From the NCBI RefSeq assembly GCF_003709565.1, contig NZ_QNRC01000002.1:62001-126000 (forward strand): a stretch of DNA of 64,000 nt, written 5' to 3'. This document shows, one piece after another, positions 15,871-28,189 of this stretch. Source of the DNA: Paracoccus sigandri (GTDB lineage Bacteria; Pseudomonadota; Alphaproteobacteria; Rhodobacterales; Rhodobacteraceae). A program made the translations under genes and the position numbers. The stretch's first letter is position 1. Every line of letters begins with the position of its first letter. The notes below the pieces were generated by a model that was not told the DNA's origin, did not search any database, and saw only the letters and a list, made by a program, of their open reading frames with translations.

Positions 15871-16782
15871 ATGATCCTGTGCGCGGGGGAATCGCTGATC
15901 GACATGGTGCCCGAGGCGGGCGCCTTCCGTCCGCTGGCGGGCGGTTCGGTCTATAACACCGCCATCGCGCTTGGCCGCCTGGGCGAGCCGGTGGCCTATC
16001 TGTGGCCGATCTCGCGCGACGGTTTCGGGGACATCCTGCTGCGCCCGCTGGCCGAGGCCGGGGTCGATACCGGGCTCTGCCCGCGCTCGGACCGGCTGAC
16101 GACGCTGGCGGTGGTAAGCTTGCGCGATGGCGAGGCGCGCTATTCCTTCTATGACGAAGGCTCGGCCGGCCGGATGCTGGCGCCCGAGGACATTCCCGCC
16201 CTGCCCGACCATATCCAGGCGATCTTCGCCGGCGGCATCAGCCTGGTCCCCGACCCCTGCGGCGCCGCGATCGAATCGCTGATCGGGCGCAACCATGCCG
16301 GCCTGCCGGTGATGCTGGACCCCAATATCCGGCCCTTCTTCATCACCGATCCGGCCGCCTATCGCGCCCGGCTGGACCGGCTGCTGGCGATGTCGGACAT
16401 CGTGAAGCTGTCATCCGACGACCTGGAATGGCTGTTCCCCGACCTCGCGCCCGAGGAAGCCGCGCAGCAGGTCCTGGCAGCGGGTCCGCGCATCGTGCTG
16501 CAGACCGGCGGCGCCTCGGGCGCGCGGGCCATCTGGGCGGGCGGCGCGGTCACGGCCCCCGCGATCCGCACCACCGTCGCCGACACGATCGGCGCGGGCG
16601 ACACCTTCAATGCCGGCGTGCTTGCCAGCCTGCGCCGCCAGGGCCTGCTGTCGAAAGCCGCGCTGGCCCGGATCAGCGCGGATCAGCTGCAGGCCGCGCT
16701 GGCCCTTGGCGCGCAGGCGGCGGCGATCACCGTCTCGCGCCCCGGTGCCAACCCGCCCTGGGCCCATGAAATGCCTGCCTGA
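15871..16782 (+). CDS. PfkB-family carbohydrate kinase (fructokinase-like)
   Basis: Ribokinase-fold sugar kinase (303 aa). The N-terminal PfkB signature is GGSVYNTAIALGRLG with the substrate-binding Asp in LIDMVPE, and the second signature DTIGAGDTFNAGVL holds the catalytic Asp and the GAGD anion hole. Phosphate donor is ATP; the sugar is not determined, but the LIDMVP opening is common in fructokinases. GGAGGAG is before the ATG, 12 bp after the end of the upstream remnant. No sugar transporter or catabolic partner lies next to it. Confidence 0.9.
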   Translation: MILCAGESLIDMVPEAGAFRPLAGGSVYNTAIALGRLGEPVAYLWPISRDGFGDILLRPLAEAGVDTGLCPRSDRLTTLAVVSLRDGEARYSFYDEGSAGRMLAPEDIPALPDHIQAIFAGGISLVPDPCGAAIESLIGRNHAGLPVMLDPNIRPFFITDPAAYRARLDRLLAMSDIVKLSSDDLEWLFPDLAPEEAAQQVLAAGPRIVLQTGGASGARAIWAGGAVTAPAIRTTVADTIGAGDTFNAGVLASLRRQGLLSKAALARISADQLQAALALGAQAAAITVSRPGANPPWAHEMPA

Positions 16783-16894
16783 CGGGACAGGCCGGCTTGT
16801 GATGCGTCGGCAACACCGCCGGACCATCCGGTTCGCCGCGATGGAACCCGGCTGCCGGCTTGCCGGTTCTGTCGCAAAGACCGAAGGAGCCGTC

Positions 16895-17161
16895 ATGACC
16901 AAGCACCTGATCCTGTCCGCCGCCGCGCTCGGCCTGTTGGCCGCCTGCGGCACCAACCCGCCGCGCCCCTCGCAGGAAAGCTGCAACCTGGCGACGCACA
17001 GCCAACTGGTCGGCCAGAACTATGGCGCGATCGACCTGACCCCCGGCCTGACGCATCGCATCATCTCGCCCGGCCAGGCGGTGACGATGGATTTCAATCC
17101 GAACCGGCTGAACCTGCATGTCGACGACAAGGGCTGGATCCAGCAGGTGACCTGCGGCTAG
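16895..17161 (+). CDS. I78-family peptidase inhibitor lipoprotein
   Basis: Small secreted lipoprotein (88 aa): signal peptide [18 protein letters not shown] with lipobox LLAAC, then the I78 inhibitor motif [20 protein letters not shown] and [12 protein letters not shown], with paired cysteines (C31-region and C87) likely forming a disulfide as in the family. I78 members are proposed serine-protease inhibitors. GGAGC lies before the ATG at 16895. Its stop TAG (17159-17161) overlaps the stop of the convergent uvrB gene in the palindrome CTAG. Confidence 0.85.
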   Translation: MTKHLILSAAALGLLAACGTNPPRPSQESCNLATHSQLVGQNYGAIDLTPGLTHRIISPGQAVTMDFNPNRLNLHVDDKGWIQQVTCG

Positions 17162-19344
17162 CGCCGGCGCTTGGACCGCTTGTTGCCGCCGCGCTGCCCC
17201 GCCCTGCCCGCGGTCGAGCGGCCCGAGGCGCCGACGGCGGCCTCGGCTGCCTGCTCGATGGCGGATTGACGGGCCAGCGGATCGTCGGCCACGGCCAGTT
17301 CCACCGCCTCCAGCCGCTTCACCTCGTCGCGCAGCCGCGCGGCTTCCTCGAATTCCAGGTTCTCGGCCGCCTTGCGCATCTGCGCGCGCAGGGCATCCAG
17401 ATGCGCGGCCAGGTTGGCGCCGACCAGGGGCTTCTCGACCCGGGTGGTGATCCGCGACTGGTCGGTATCGCCCTGCCACAGCCCGGCCAGCACGTCCTCG
17501 ACATTCTTGCGCACGGTCTGGGGCGTGATGCCATGCGCCTCGTTATAGGCGATCTGCTTGGCGCGCCGCCGCTCGGTCTCGGCCATGGCGCGTTCCATGC
17601 TGCCGGTGATGCGGTCGGCATACATGATGACCCGCCCGTCGGCGTTCCGCGCCGCCCGGCCGATGGTCTGGATCAGCGAGGTCTCGGAGCGCAGGAAACC
17701 CTCCTTGTCGGCGTCCAGGATGGCGACCAACCCGCATTCGGGGATGTCCAGCCCCTCGCGCAAGAGGTTGATGCCGACCAGCACGTCGAACGCCCCCAGC
17801 CGCAGGTCGCGCAGGATCTCGATCCGCTCAATCGTGTCGATGTCGCTGTGCATGTAGCGGACCTTGATGCCCTGCTCGTGCAGATATTCGGTCAGGTCCT
17901 CGGCCATGCGCTTGGTCAGCGTGGTGACCAGCGTGCGATAGCCCGCCGCCGTGACCCGGCGCACCTCGTCCAAGAGATCGTCCACCTGCATCTCGACCGG
18001 GCGGATTTCCACCTGCGGGTCCAGAAGGCCGGTCGGGCGGATCACCTGTTCGGTGAAGACGCCGCCGGTCTGGTCCATTTCCCACTGCGCGGGGGTGGCG
18101 CTGACGAAGACCGATTGCGGGCGCATCGCGTCCCATTCCTCGAATTTCAGCGGCCGGTTGTCCATGCAGGAGGGCAGCCGGAAACCATGCTCGGCCAGGG
18201 TCGACTTGCGCCGGAAGTCGCCGCGATACATGCCGCCGATCTGCGGGACCGAGACATGGCTTTCGTCGGCGAAGACGATGGCATTGTCGGGGATGAACTC
18301 GAACAGGGTCGGAGGCGGCTCTCCGGGCGCGCGGCCGGTCAGATAGCGGGAATAGTTCTCGATGCCGTTGCAGACGCCGGTGGCCTCCAGCATCTCCAGG
18401 TCGAAATTCGTCCGCTGCTCCAGCCGCTGCGCCTCCAGCAGCCGGCCCTCGTCCTGGAACTGTTTCAGCCGGACCTGAAGTTCCTGGCGTATCCCCTTGA
18501 TCGCCTGCTGCAAAGTCGGGCGCGGCGTGACATAGTGGCTGTTCGCATAGATGCGGATCTGCTTGAAGCTGTCGGTCTTCGCGCCGGTCAGCGGGTCGAA
18601 TTCGGTGATGCTGTCCAGCTCGTTCCCGAAGAAGTCGAAGCGCCAGGCGCGATCCTCCAGGTGGGCGGGCCAGACCTCGACCACGTCGCCGCGCACCCGG
18701 AAGCCGCCGCGCTGGAAGCCCGCATCCAGCCGGCGATATTGCTGGGCGACCAACTGGCCCAGGAATTCGCGCTGGTCATAGCTGTCGCCCACGACCATGT
18801 CCTGGGTCATCGCCGAATAGGTCTCGACCGAGCCGATGCCGTAAATGCAGCTGACCGAGGCGACGATGATCACGTCATCGCGTTCCAGCAGCGCGCGCGT
18901 GGCCGAGTGGCGCATCCGGTCGATGGCCTCGTTGATCTGGCTTTCCTTCTCGATATAGGTGTCGGACCGCGCGACATAGGCCTCGGGCTGGTAATAGTCG
19001 TAATAGCTGACGAAATATTCCACGGCATTTTCGGGGAAGAAGCCCTTGAATTCGCCGTATAATTGCGCGGCCAGCGTCTTGTTCGGCGCAAGGATGATCG
19101 CCGGGCGCTGGGTTTCCTCGATCACCTTGGCCATGGTGAAGGTCTTGCCGGTGCCGGTCGCGCCCAGCAGCACCTGGTCGCGCTCGCCCGCCGTGACGCC
19201 CTGGGCCAGTTCCGCGATGGCGGTCGGCTGGTCGCCCGCCGGGCGGAATTCGCTGTGCATGACGAAGCGCTTGCCGCCCTCCAGCTTGGGGCGGGTGACT
19301 TCGGGAAAACGCGCGACGGGGGCGCTGGTATTGTTGTGGCCCAT
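17158..19344 (-). CDS. uvrB: Excinuclease ABC subunit UvrB
   Basis: Nucleotide excision repair helicase-like subunit (728 aa) that verifies damage handed over by UvrA and recruits UvrC. Walker A GATGTGKT is at about residues 61-68; the damage-probing beta-hairpin region shows [11 protein letters not shown]; helicase motifs [17 protein letters not shown] and [11 protein letters not shown] follow; the C-terminal UVR domain ([28 protein letters not shown]) contacts UvrC. A basic KRSKRRR tail ends the protein. Alternative downstream starts ([12 protein letters not shown]) exist, but the ATG at 19344 has AGGAAC upstream. It is monocistronic, with the I78 gene converging. Confidence 0.97.
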   Translation of the reverse strand: MGHNNTSAPVARFPEVTRPKLEGGKRFVMHSEFRPAGDQPTAIAELAQGVTAGERDQVLLGATGTGKTFTMAKVIEETQRPAIILAPNKTLAAQLYGEFKGFFPENAVEYFVSYYDYYQPEAYVARSDTYIEKESQINEAIDRMRHSATRALLERDDVIIVASVSCIYGIGSVETYSAMTQDMVVGDSYDQREFLGQLVAQQYRRLDAGFQRGGFRVRGDVVEVWPAHLEDRAWRFDFFGNELDSITEFDPLTGAKTDSFKQIRIYANSHYVTPRPTLQQAIKGIRQELQVRLKQFQDEGRLLEAQRLEQRTNFDLEMLEATGVCNGIENYSRYLTGRAPGEPPPTLFEFIPDNAIVFADESHVSVPQIGGMYRGDFRRKSTLAEHGFRLPSCMDNRPLKFEEWDAMRPQSVFVSATPAQWEMDQTGGVFTEQVIRPTGLLDPQVEIRPVEMQVDDLLDEVRRVTAAGYRTLVTTLTKRMAEDLTEYLHEQGIKVRYMHSDIDTIERIEILRDLRLGAFDVLVGINLLREGLDIPECGLVAILDADKEGFLRSETSLIQTIGRAARNADGRVIMYADRITGSMERAMAETERRRAKQIAYNEAHGITPQTVRKNVEDVLAGLWQGDTDQSRITTRVEKPLVGANLAAHLDALRAQMRKAAENLEFEEAARLRDEVKRLEAVELAVADDPLARQSAIEQAAEAAVGASGRSTAGRAGQRGGNKRSKRRR

Positions 19345-19407
19345 GAGGTTCCTGATCCGAGCGGATTTGCCCTCAAGGTGTGGGCTGGCGCGCGAAAGTC
19401 AACCGGG

Positions 19408-19432
19408 GCTGCTGACAGGACATGTCAGCAGC
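19408..19432 (-). terminator. Inverted repeat after the DadA-like gene
   Basis: Ten-bp perfect arms GCTGCTGACA (19408-19417) and TGTCAGCAGC (19423-19432) with a 5-nt loop, 6 bp past the stop of the dadA-like gene and upstream of uvrB. No T-run follows on the minus strand, so it may be a weak terminator or an operator for uvrB. Confidence 0.5.
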
Positions 19433-19437
19433 AGGCC

Positions 19438-20652
19438 CTAGCGGCGCAGGCGCGCGGGGGCCAGTTCCGCCCAGCCCTCGCCGCCCTCCAGTTCCTCGGC
19501 CAGGATCTCGGCCGTGACCGGACCCAGCGTGAAGCCCTGGTGGCCATGGCCGAAATGCGCCCAGAGATTCGGCTGGTCGGGCACCCGGCCCACCACCGGC
19601 AGCATGTCGGGCATGCAGGGGCGGCGGCCGGTCCAGGGCTCGGCCTCGACCGGGGCGCCGATCTCGAACAGCTCGCGCGCGGCCTTCTCGCCATGGCGCA
19701 GCTGCGGCGGGGTCAGGCGCGGGTTGCGGGTCAGCTCGGCCGCGGTGGCGATGCGCAGCCCCCGGCGCATCGGCGACAGCACGACCGAATTGCCGAAATC
19801 GGCGATCGGGAAATGCGGCGGGCGGTCCATGTGGTAATGGCGGTGATAGCCGCGCTTGTAGACCATCGGCACATTCAGCCCGAACCGCGCGGTCATCATC
19901 GGCGACCAGGGCCCCAGCGCGATCACCGCATGTTCGCCGGTGGCCTCGTCGGCGCGCCAGCCGGCGCCGTGGCGATGCAGATCGCCCGCGTCGCCGTTCA
20001 GCACCCGGCCGCCGCGCCGCTCGAACAGCGCCGCATAGGCCGCGACCAGCCCGCCCGGATCGGAACAGTTCCAGCTGTCCGACCAATGCGTGGCCCCGGC
20101 GACGGGGATGCGGATCGTCGGCTCCAGCGCGGCCAGCTGCATGCTGTCCAGAAGCGTCGCCTCGACGCCGAACTCGTCCAGGAAACGCTGCGCGACCACC
20201 TGCGCCTTGTCGAATTTCGCCGGGGTGCGGTGCAGCTCGATATAGCCGTCGCGGCGGATGATGTTGTCGGCGCCCGCCGCCTCGATCAGCGGGCCGTGGC
20301 GCTGGGTCGATTGCCGGATCAGCCTGCCCCAGACCACCGAGGCGCGCCGATGCGCGGCGGGCAGCGAATGCAGCGCATAGGACCAGACCGCGTTCACCTG
20401 CGACAGCAGCCCCGGCACGTTCCATTTCACGTCATAGCCGCGCCCCAGCGCGATCTGCATCAGCGCGCCGGGCGCCAGCGGCATGGCATAGGGCTCGACC
20501 GCCTCGGTCTGGATCAGCCCGGCATTGCCATAGCTGGTCTCGCGCCCCGGCGCGTTGCGGTCGATGACCGTGACCTGATGCCCGCGCGCCTGCAATGCCA
20601 GCGCGGTGCTGACCCCGACCATCCCCGCGCCCAGAACAAGAATTTCGGCCAT
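19438..20652 (-). CDS. FAD-dependent oxidoreductase, D-amino acid dehydrogenase-like (DadA family)
   Basis: Flavoprotein (404 aa) with the N-terminal dinucleotide fold LVLGAGMVGVSTALALQARG (about residues 5-24), the DAO-family segment ETSYGNAGLIQTEAVEPYAMP and the C-terminal FAD contact FGHGHQGFTLGPVTAE. It probably oxidises a D-amino acid or related amine at the membrane and passes electrons to quinone, as DadA does. AGGAG precedes the ATG. No alanine racemase neighbour is present. It lies 101 bp downstream of sufS; the intervening AT-rich run (AAAAAAACG) may be the end of the suf transcript. Confidence 0.87.
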   Translation of the reverse strand: MAEILVLGAGMVGVSTALALQARGHQVTVIDRNAPGRETSYGNAGLIQTEAVEPYAMPLAPGALMQIALGRGYDVKWNVPGLLSQVNAVWSYALHSLPAAHRRASVVWGRLIRQSTQRHGPLIEAAGADNIIRRDGYIELHRTPAKFDKAQVVAQRFLDEFGVEATLLDSMQLAALEPTIRIPVAGATHWSDSWNCSDPGGLVAAYAALFERRGGRVLNGDAGDLHRHGAGWRADEATGEHAVIALGPWSPMMTARFGLNVPMVYKRGYHRHYHMDRPPHFPIADFGNSVVLSPMRRGLRIATAAELTRNPRLTPPQLRHGEKAARELFEIGAPVEAEPWTGRRPCMPDMLPVVGRVPDQPNLWAHFGHGHQGFTLGPVTAEILAEELEGGEGWAELAPARLRR

Positions 20653-20753
20653 GCCATTCTCCTGACACCATTTGGGTCAGGGATGCAGACGCGTCCCGCA
20701 TCAGGCAAGGATTATCGGCGTTTCTTCGGCAATCTTCCAAAAAAACGCAAGAT

Positions 20754-21961
<1,208 letters not shown>

Positions 21962-21965
<4 letters not shown>

Positions 21966-22555
21966 TGCGGCATCTCCGGCAGCAGGCCGAATGAGGCGGC
22001 CAGGATGGACAGGACGAAGCCAAGCGCGAAGGCGGTGGCGATCAGGCCGACGAAGACCTTGAAGCTGCTGGTGAAGCCGTGCAGCTCCTTGGTGAACTGC
22101 ACGGTCAGCCAGAAGAACAGCACGATCGCCGCGATCCCCAGCATCGAGGTCAGCGCCGGCAGGACCAGCATCATCAGGATCTGCAGCGCCTGCACGACCA
22201 GCAGCACCACCTCGATCCAGACGGTCAGCAGCAGCGCGTCCTCGAACCGGCCCTGGCCGCCGAAGACGCGGCCCACCGCCGCCATCAGCGCGGCGGCGAC
22301 GGTGATCGCGGCGAACTGCATCCCCGCCATCGCGAAGGGCTGCGAGATGGCGTCGGTGAAGGGCGTGCGCAGCTCCTCGGGGACCGGGGCGATCTGCCCG
22401 GCCAGCCAGGCCAGAAGGCCCGAGACGCTGACCGCCAGCAGCAGTGCCATCCAGCGCGCCGACATCGGCAGGCCCAGCCCGATCAGCAACCGCGCCACCT
22501 GCGCCGGGTCGCGCAGGGTCAGAACCAACAGGCTTTTCAGATCACCGTTCGTCAT
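21962..22555 (-). CDS. YIP1-like integral membrane protein in the suf operon
   Basis: Polytopic membrane protein of 197 aa with about five hydrophobic segments (for example ALLLAVSVSGLLAWLAGQIA, AAITVAAALMAAVGRVFG, ILMMLVLPALTSMLG and IAAIVLFFWLTVQFTKELHG), a pattern typical of YIP1-family proteins. It overlaps its upstream neighbour by ATGA and its downstream neighbour sufS by ATGA. No catalytic motif is seen. It is conserved beside suf genes in related bacteria by my recollection, but a role in Fe-S assembly is unproven. Confidence 0.8.
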
Positions 22556-23052
22556 CGCCGCTCCACCAGTGCCCAGATACCGGCACCCCATATCACCAGA
22601 AATCCGATCCCCGCCAGAGCCTGGCTCAGCATCAATGCCGGGCCGGGGCCGATCATGCCGCCGACCAGCCCCGCCAGCAGCATCGCCGGGCTGACCGCAA
22701 GCAGCGCCCAGAACAGCGCCAGCCGCGAATCCTCCTGGCTCAGCCGCCAGGGCGTCAGCCGCGACAGCGCGCCGACCGCCGTGGCCAGCCCATAGACCAG
22801 CACCGGCATCAGGAACATGACCGCCAGCAGCGATCCGCCCATCCGCGCGCCAAGCGGGATCGCGGGATCCAGGAAGGCCGCCCGCGCATGGACCGGGGCC
22901 TGCGCGACCAGGAAGATCAGCATCGCCGCCATCAGCACCACCAGCTTGACCCGCTCGGGCATGGCGCGAAGACCCCGCACCACCCGGCGCGGGGCCCACC
23001 AGCTTTGCATCACACGCGGCAGCACGCCGCCGGACGCCCGGCTCATCGCCAT
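22552..23052 (-). CDS. YIP1-like membrane protein, partner of the preceding one
   Basis: Membrane protein of 166 aa with a positively charged N-terminus (WWAPRRVVRGLRAMPERVK) and four hydrophobic segments (VVLMAAMLIFLVAQ, GGSLLAVMFLMPVLVYGLA, LALFWALLAVSPAMLLAGLV, ALMLSQALAGIGFLVIWG). It starts 4 bp after the sufD stop and ends in an ATGA overlap with the second membrane protein gene. The two are similar in style and probably form a heteromeric membrane unit. Function unknown. Confidence 0.78.
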   Translation of the reverse strand: MAMSRASGGVLPRVMQSWWAPRRVVRGLRAMPERVKLVVLMAAMLIFLVAQAPVHARAAFLDPAIPLGARMGGSLLAVMFLMPVLVYGLATAVGALSRLTPWRLSQEDSRLALFWALLAVSPAMLLAGLVGGMIGPGPALMLSQALAGIGFLVIWGAGIWALVERR

Positions 23053-23056
23053 GCCC

Positions 23057-24396
23057 TCAGCCTTGGGCGCGGTCGGTCAGCCACGCTTCCAGACGTTCAT
23101 GGATCCGCTCGCGCAGCCCCTCGTCCTCGACCTCCTCCAGCGCGTCGGCCAGGAAGGACAGCACCAGGAAGACGATCGCCCGCGCCTTCGGCACCCCGCG
23201 AGAGCGCAGGTAGAACAGCGCCGTTTCATCCAGTGCGCCGGTGGTCGAGCCGTGAGAGCATTTCACGTCGTCGGCATAGATCTCCAGCTCGGGCTTGGCC
23301 AGGAACTGGCTGCGCTCGTCCAGAAGCAGCGCCTGGCTGATCTGGTAGCCGTCGGTCTTCTGCGCGCCCTGCTTGACCAGGATCTTGCCCTGGAAGACGC
23401 CCTCGGCGCCGTTCTTCAGCACCTTCTTGAAGACCTGGCGGCTTTCGCAGCGCTCGGCCCCGTGGGTGATGAAGACGGTGTCGTCCTGGTGGAACGGACC
23501 CTCGTCGCCGTCGCCCAGGACCGCGGCCGCGATATGGGCCACCGCGTCGTCGCCGGCGATGTCGATCACGCCTTCCTGGCGCATCAGCCGGCCATTGACC
23601 GACAGCGCGAAGCTTTTCAGCTGCGCCTCGGCCGCGACGCGGGCAAAGAGATGCGACAGGCCCAGCTTCTGATCGGCGGCGCGCTTGGCGGTGATGTGAT
23701 GCAGCCGCGCGCCCTTCGCCAGGTCCACCTCGATCACCCCGTTCGAGCGCGCGCCGCTCATCCCGGTTTCCAGCAGCGTCAGCTCGGCGCCTTCCTCGAC
23801 GCGGACGACATGGTGCCAGAGCGCATCGGCGTCGGCGCTGGCGCGGCGATGGATGACATGGACCGGCTTCGAGGGCCTGCCGGTCACGCGGATCAGCACG
23901 CCGTCGCGCGCCGCCGCCGTGTTCAGCGCGGCAAAGGGCCGGCGCACCGGGACCTGGCCCGCGGTTTCCAGCACCCCGTAAAGCGAGGCCGCCCAGTGAT
24001 CGCCGGTGGCCTCATCCACTGCGGCCAGCGTCTCGATCTGGACGCCCTCCAGCTCTGCGTCGTCCGAGGCCGCCGCGTCGAAGACCCCGTCGACGAAGAC
24101 CAGCTTCAGCCGGTCCAGGTCGTCGAACAGCGCCGGGCCGGCATCCGTCACCAGCGGCACCGGCTGCGGCAAGGGGGCGTTGAAGGGGCGCGGATCGGTA
24201 TAGCGCCAGTATTCGTCGCGCGGACCCGGCAGGCCCATGTCGCGCAGCCGCGACAGCGCGTCGCGGCGCGCGGCGGCGGTGAAGCCGCCCCTGGGCAGCG
24301 ACAATGCCTCCAGCCGCGCCTCCAGCGCGTCGGGGGCGCGGGCCGCGCCGCTGACCTGCGGCGTCACGTCCTTGGTCTTGACCGCAATATCCGACA

Positions 24397-24397
<1 letters not shown>
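23057..24397 (-). CDS. sufD: Fe-S cluster assembly protein SufD
   Basis: Component (446 aa) of the SufBCD scaffold that builds Fe-S clusters. SufD-type features are the N-terminal helical region with DEYWRYTDPRPF, the beta-helix core (FALSVNGRLMRQEGVIDIAG) and the conserved C-terminal pattern KCSHGSTTGALDETALFYLR, containing the cysteine and histidine shared with SufB, followed by RSRGVPKARAI. The ATG overlaps the sufC stop by ATGA. Size fits the family. Confidence 0.95.
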
Positions 24398-25152
<755 letters not shown>

Positions 25153-25259
25153 CCGCGATTCCCTTCGCACTTTTTCTGTCCCCGCATCCGCAACCATGGC
25201 CGCCGGATGAGGGCAATCCGTCATTCTTCAGGCCCCGAGGGGCCGCAACCGGCGCCGGT

Positions 25260-25595
25260 TCAGGCCAGGACGATGGCGTCCACGACCTTGCGCACGAAAG
25301 GCGCCATGCCCGCCGGGCCAGAGTCGCGATCCTTCAGGTGGATCGACAGGTCCGGCCGCCTTGCGGCGATGACGCCGATCAGCTCGCCCCGGACATCGTC
25401 GTCCAGCCCCGCGCCCATGACCACGCAGGCGATCCGCGGTTCGCTGTCCAGCTGGCGGATCACCTCGCCGCGGTCATGCGCGCCAAGCCATTCCACCTGC
25501 ATGTCGCTCAGCTGGGTGGCGATGTCACCGATCACGCCGGGTAGCCGACCCACCAGCAGCACGACCGCCTTCCCTGATCTTGCTTCGTTCGTCAT
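25260..25595 (-). CDS. Hypothetical 111-aa protein embedded in the suf operon
   Basis: Unrecognised protein. The sequence alternates strands and helices ([65 protein letters not shown]), suggesting a small alpha/beta, receiver-like or Rossmann-like fold; there are no metal-binding Cys clusters, so it is unlikely to be an Fe-S carrier itself. It overlaps the sufB stop by ATGA and ends 107 bp before sufC. An ORF running upstream to 25739 in the same frame is not used because the overlap start has better context. Confidence 0.7.
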   Translation of the reverse strand: MTNEARSGKAVVLLVGRLPGVIGDIATQLSDMQVEWLGAHDRGEVIRQLDSEPRIACVVMGAGLDDDVRGELIGVIAARRPDLSIHLKDRDSGPAGMAPFVRKVVDAIVLA

Positions 25596-27112
25596 CCGAC
25601 CGATCCCTCCAGACTGATCGCCACCAGCGATTGCGCCTCCATGGCGAATTCCATCGGCAGGGCCTGCAGCACCTCGCGGCAGAAGCCGTTCACCACCAGC
25701 GCGACGGCCTCTTCCTCGTCCATGCCGCGCGACCGGCAATAGAACAGCTGGTCGTCATCGACCTTGCTGGTCGTCGCCTCATGCTCGACCCGGCTGCTGG
25801 TATTCCTGACCTCGATATAGGGCACGGTATGGGCGCCGCATTTGTCGCCGATCAGCAGGCTGTCGCATTGGGTATAGTTGCGGCTGTTCGTCGCACGCGG
25901 GTGCATCGACACCAGGCCGCGATAGGTATTCTGCGCCTGACCGGCAGAAATCCCTTTCGATACAATGCGAGAGCGGGTGTTCTTGCCAAGATGGATCATC
26001 TTGGTGCCGGTATCCGCCTGCTGGAAGTTGTTGGCGATGGCGATCGAATAGAACTCACCCTGCGATTCGTCGCCGCGCAGGATGCAGGACGGGTATTTCC
26101 AGGTGATCGCGCTGCCGGTTTCCACCTGCGTCCACATCACCTTGGCGCGGGCCTCGCGGCAGTCGGCGCGCTTGGTGACGAAGTTGTAGATGCCGCCGCG
26201 GCCTTCCTCGTCGCCGGGGAACCAGTTCTGGACGGTGGAATACTTGACCTCGGCATCCTCCAGCACGACGATCTCGACGACCGCCGCGTGCAACTGGTGG
26301 GTGTCGCGCTTGGGCGCGGTGCAGCCCTCCAGGTAGCTGACATAGGCGCCCCTGTCGCAGATGATCAGCGTGCGCTCGAACTGGCCGGTATTCTCGGCAT
26401 TGATGCGGAAATAGGTGGACAGCTCCATCGGGCAGCGGGTGCCGGGCGGGACATAGACGAAGCTGCCGTCCGAAAAGACCGCACTGTTCAGCGTGGCGAA
26501 GAAATTGTCCGATTGCGGCACGACCGAGCCCAGGTATTTCTTCACCAGCTCGGGATGTTCGCGGATCGCCTCGCTGATCGAGCAGAAGATCACCCCGGCC
26601 TTGGCCAGTTCATCCTTGAAGGTGGTGCCGACGCTGACCGAATCGAAGACCGCGTCCACGGCGACCCTGCGGCCCTCGGCCGGCACGCTTTCCGCGCCCT
26701 CGACGCCGGCCAGGATCATCTGCTCCTTCAGCGGGATGCCCAGCTTGGCATAGGTGGCCAGCAGCTTGGGGTCCACATCGTCCAGCGACTTGGGCTTTTC
26801 GGCCATGCTTTTCGGGCGGGCATAGTAATACTGGTCCTGATAGTCGATATCGGGATAGTTCAGCATCGCCCAACGCGGCTCGGTCATGGTGGTCCAGCGG
26901 CGATAGGCCTCCAGCCGCCATTCCAGCATCCATTCCGGCTCTTCGTTCTTCTGCGAGATCAGACGGACGATGTCCTCGTTGATGCCCTTGGGGGCATAGT
27001 CCATCTCGATCTCGGTATCCCAGCCATACTTGTAGCTGCCCATGTTCTGCACGGTCTCGACCGTTTCGCGGTCGACACCTTCGCGAACGTCAAGATCGGT
27101 GGTTGCGGTCAT
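25592..27112 (-). CDS. sufB: Fe-S cluster assembly protein SufB
   Basis: Main scaffold subunit (506 aa) on which the new cluster forms. SufB family features: N-terminal [22 protein letters not shown], the core strands containing [20 protein letters not shown], and the C-terminal segment with conserved Cys/His and the motif [21 protein letters not shown], followed by [20 protein letters not shown]. The ATG at 27112 (MTATTDLDV) has GGAAGGAC upstream; a longer start at 27145 is unlikely. It lies 33 bp after a NifS-like gene. Confidence 0.97.
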   Translation of the reverse strand: MTATTDLDVREGVDRETVETVQNMGSYKYGWDTEIEMDYAPKGINEDIVRLISQKNEEPEWMLEWRLEAYRRWTTMTEPRWAMLNYPDIDYQDQYYYARPKSMAEKPKSLDDVDPKLLATYAKLGIPLKEQMILAGVEGAESVPAEGRRVAVDAVFDSVSVGTTFKDELAKAGVIFCSISEAIREHPELVKKYLGSVVPQSDNFFATLNSAVFSDGSFVYVPPGTRCPMELSTYFRINAENTGQFERTLIICDRGAYVSYLEGCTAPKRDTHQLHAAVVEIVVLEDAEVKYSTVQNWFPGDEEGRGGIYNFVTKRADCREARAKVMWTQVETGSAITWKYPSCILRGDESQGEFYSIAIANNFQQADTGTKMIHLGKNTRSRIVSKGISAGQAQNTYRGLVSMHPRATNSRNYTQCDSLLIGDKCGAHTVPYIEVRNTSSRVEHEATTSKVDDDQLFYCRSRGMDEEEAVALVVNGFCREVLQALPMEFAMEAQSLVAISLEGSVG

Positions 27113-27145
27113 TCCATGTCCTTCCTCGGTAGGCGAGCGTCTCAC

Positions 27146-28189
27146 TCAACCATTCCTGTCGCGCCAGCGTGAATAAGCCTTTTGCCACGCTTGCGCAAAT
27201 TGGTTCAACTGATCACTGCCCAAAGCTGGGCTTATCGAGATGCGGATCGCCGATTGCGCCTGCTGATCGCCGAAGCCCATGGACTGCAGCACCCCGCTGG
27301 CGCGCACCTTTCCAGACGAACAGGCGGACCCGGCCGAGATTGCCAGCCCCGCCAGATCCATCTGCATGACCTGCGTCTCGCCTTTCCAGCCTGATGTAAG
27401 AATGCAGGTCGTGTTCGGCAAGCGCCGGGCGTTCTTTCCGGCGATGACGGCGCCGGGGGCGGCCTCCAGCAATTGCGCCTCCAGGGCGTCGCGGCGGGCG
27501 GCGACCTCGTCCCACAGCCCCGCCTCCAGGTCGCGCTGCGCGGCGGTGGCGGCGGCGGCGAAGCCCAGGATGCCGATCAGGTTCTCGGTCCCGCCGCGGC
27601 GGCCCTGTTCCTGCCCGCCGCCGCGGATCAGGGCGGCCACGTCGGTGCCCTTCTTCAGCACCAGCGCGCCGACGCCCTTCGGCCCGCCCAGCTTGTGCGC
27701 GCTGACGAAACCCGCGGTGACGCCCAGCCAGTTGAAGGCGAAGGGGATCTTGCCGAAGGCCTGGGTCAGGTCGCTGGAGCCCAGCCCCTCGGGCAGGGTC
27801 TGGATCACGCCGGTCTCGTTGTTGGCCAGCTGCAGGCTGGCGCGCGCGGGGTCGGGGACAGTGACGATGCCGTCCGCGTCCACGGCCAGGTCCTGCTCGC
27901 ACCAGGCCTTGATCGCGCTGTGTTCGACCGGTGCGCAGGAAATCCCCTGCCCGGCCAGCACCATCGCCGCCGCCTCGGTCGCGCCCGAGGTGAAGATCAC
28001 GTCCGCGCCCTCGGCCCCCAGCGCGGCGGCGACCTGTTCGCGGGCGCGTTCCATGGCCATCTTCGCCGCCCGCCCCTCGCTATGGACCGAGGAGGGGTTG
28101 CCCGAGATGTCCATCGCCTGGATCATCGCCGCCCGCGCTTCCGGGCGCAGCGGCGTGGTCGCGTTCCAGTCCAGGTAGATGCGGCTCAT
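27146..28189 (-). CDS. Cysteine desulfurase, group I (NifS/IscS-like)
   Basis: Second cysteine desulfurase of the operon (347 aa), shorter than SufS and of the NifS/IscS group: opening IYLDWNATTPLRPEAR, PLP lysine in SAHKLGGPKG, and the flexible active-site loop SAGSACSSGKVRAS with the persulfide cysteine. The PLP-ring contacts (N-N-E-T-G in LANNETGVIQTL, D and Q in DLTQAFGK) are kept. Its start overlaps coaBC (ATGA), and it precedes sufB by 33 bp. It may feed the Suf scaffold together with SufS, or supply sulfur for tRNA or thiamine; this is inference. Confidence 0.92.
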   Translation of the reverse strand: MSRIYLDWNATTPLRPEARAAMIQAMDISGNPSSVHSEGRAAKMAMERAREQVAAALGAEGADVIFTSGATEAAAMVLAGQGISCAPVEHSAIKAWCEQDLAVDADGIVTVPDPARASLQLANNETGVIQTLPEGLGSSDLTQAFGKIPFAFNWLGVTAGFVSAHKLGGPKGVGALVLKKGTDVAALIRGGGQEQGRRGGTENLIGILGFAAAATAAQRDLEAGLWDEVAARRDALEAQLLEAAPGAVIAGKNARRLPNTTCILTSGWKGETQVMQMDLAGLAISAGSACSSGKVRASGVLQSMGFGDQQAQSAIRISISPALGSDQLNQFAQAWQKAYSRWRDRNG

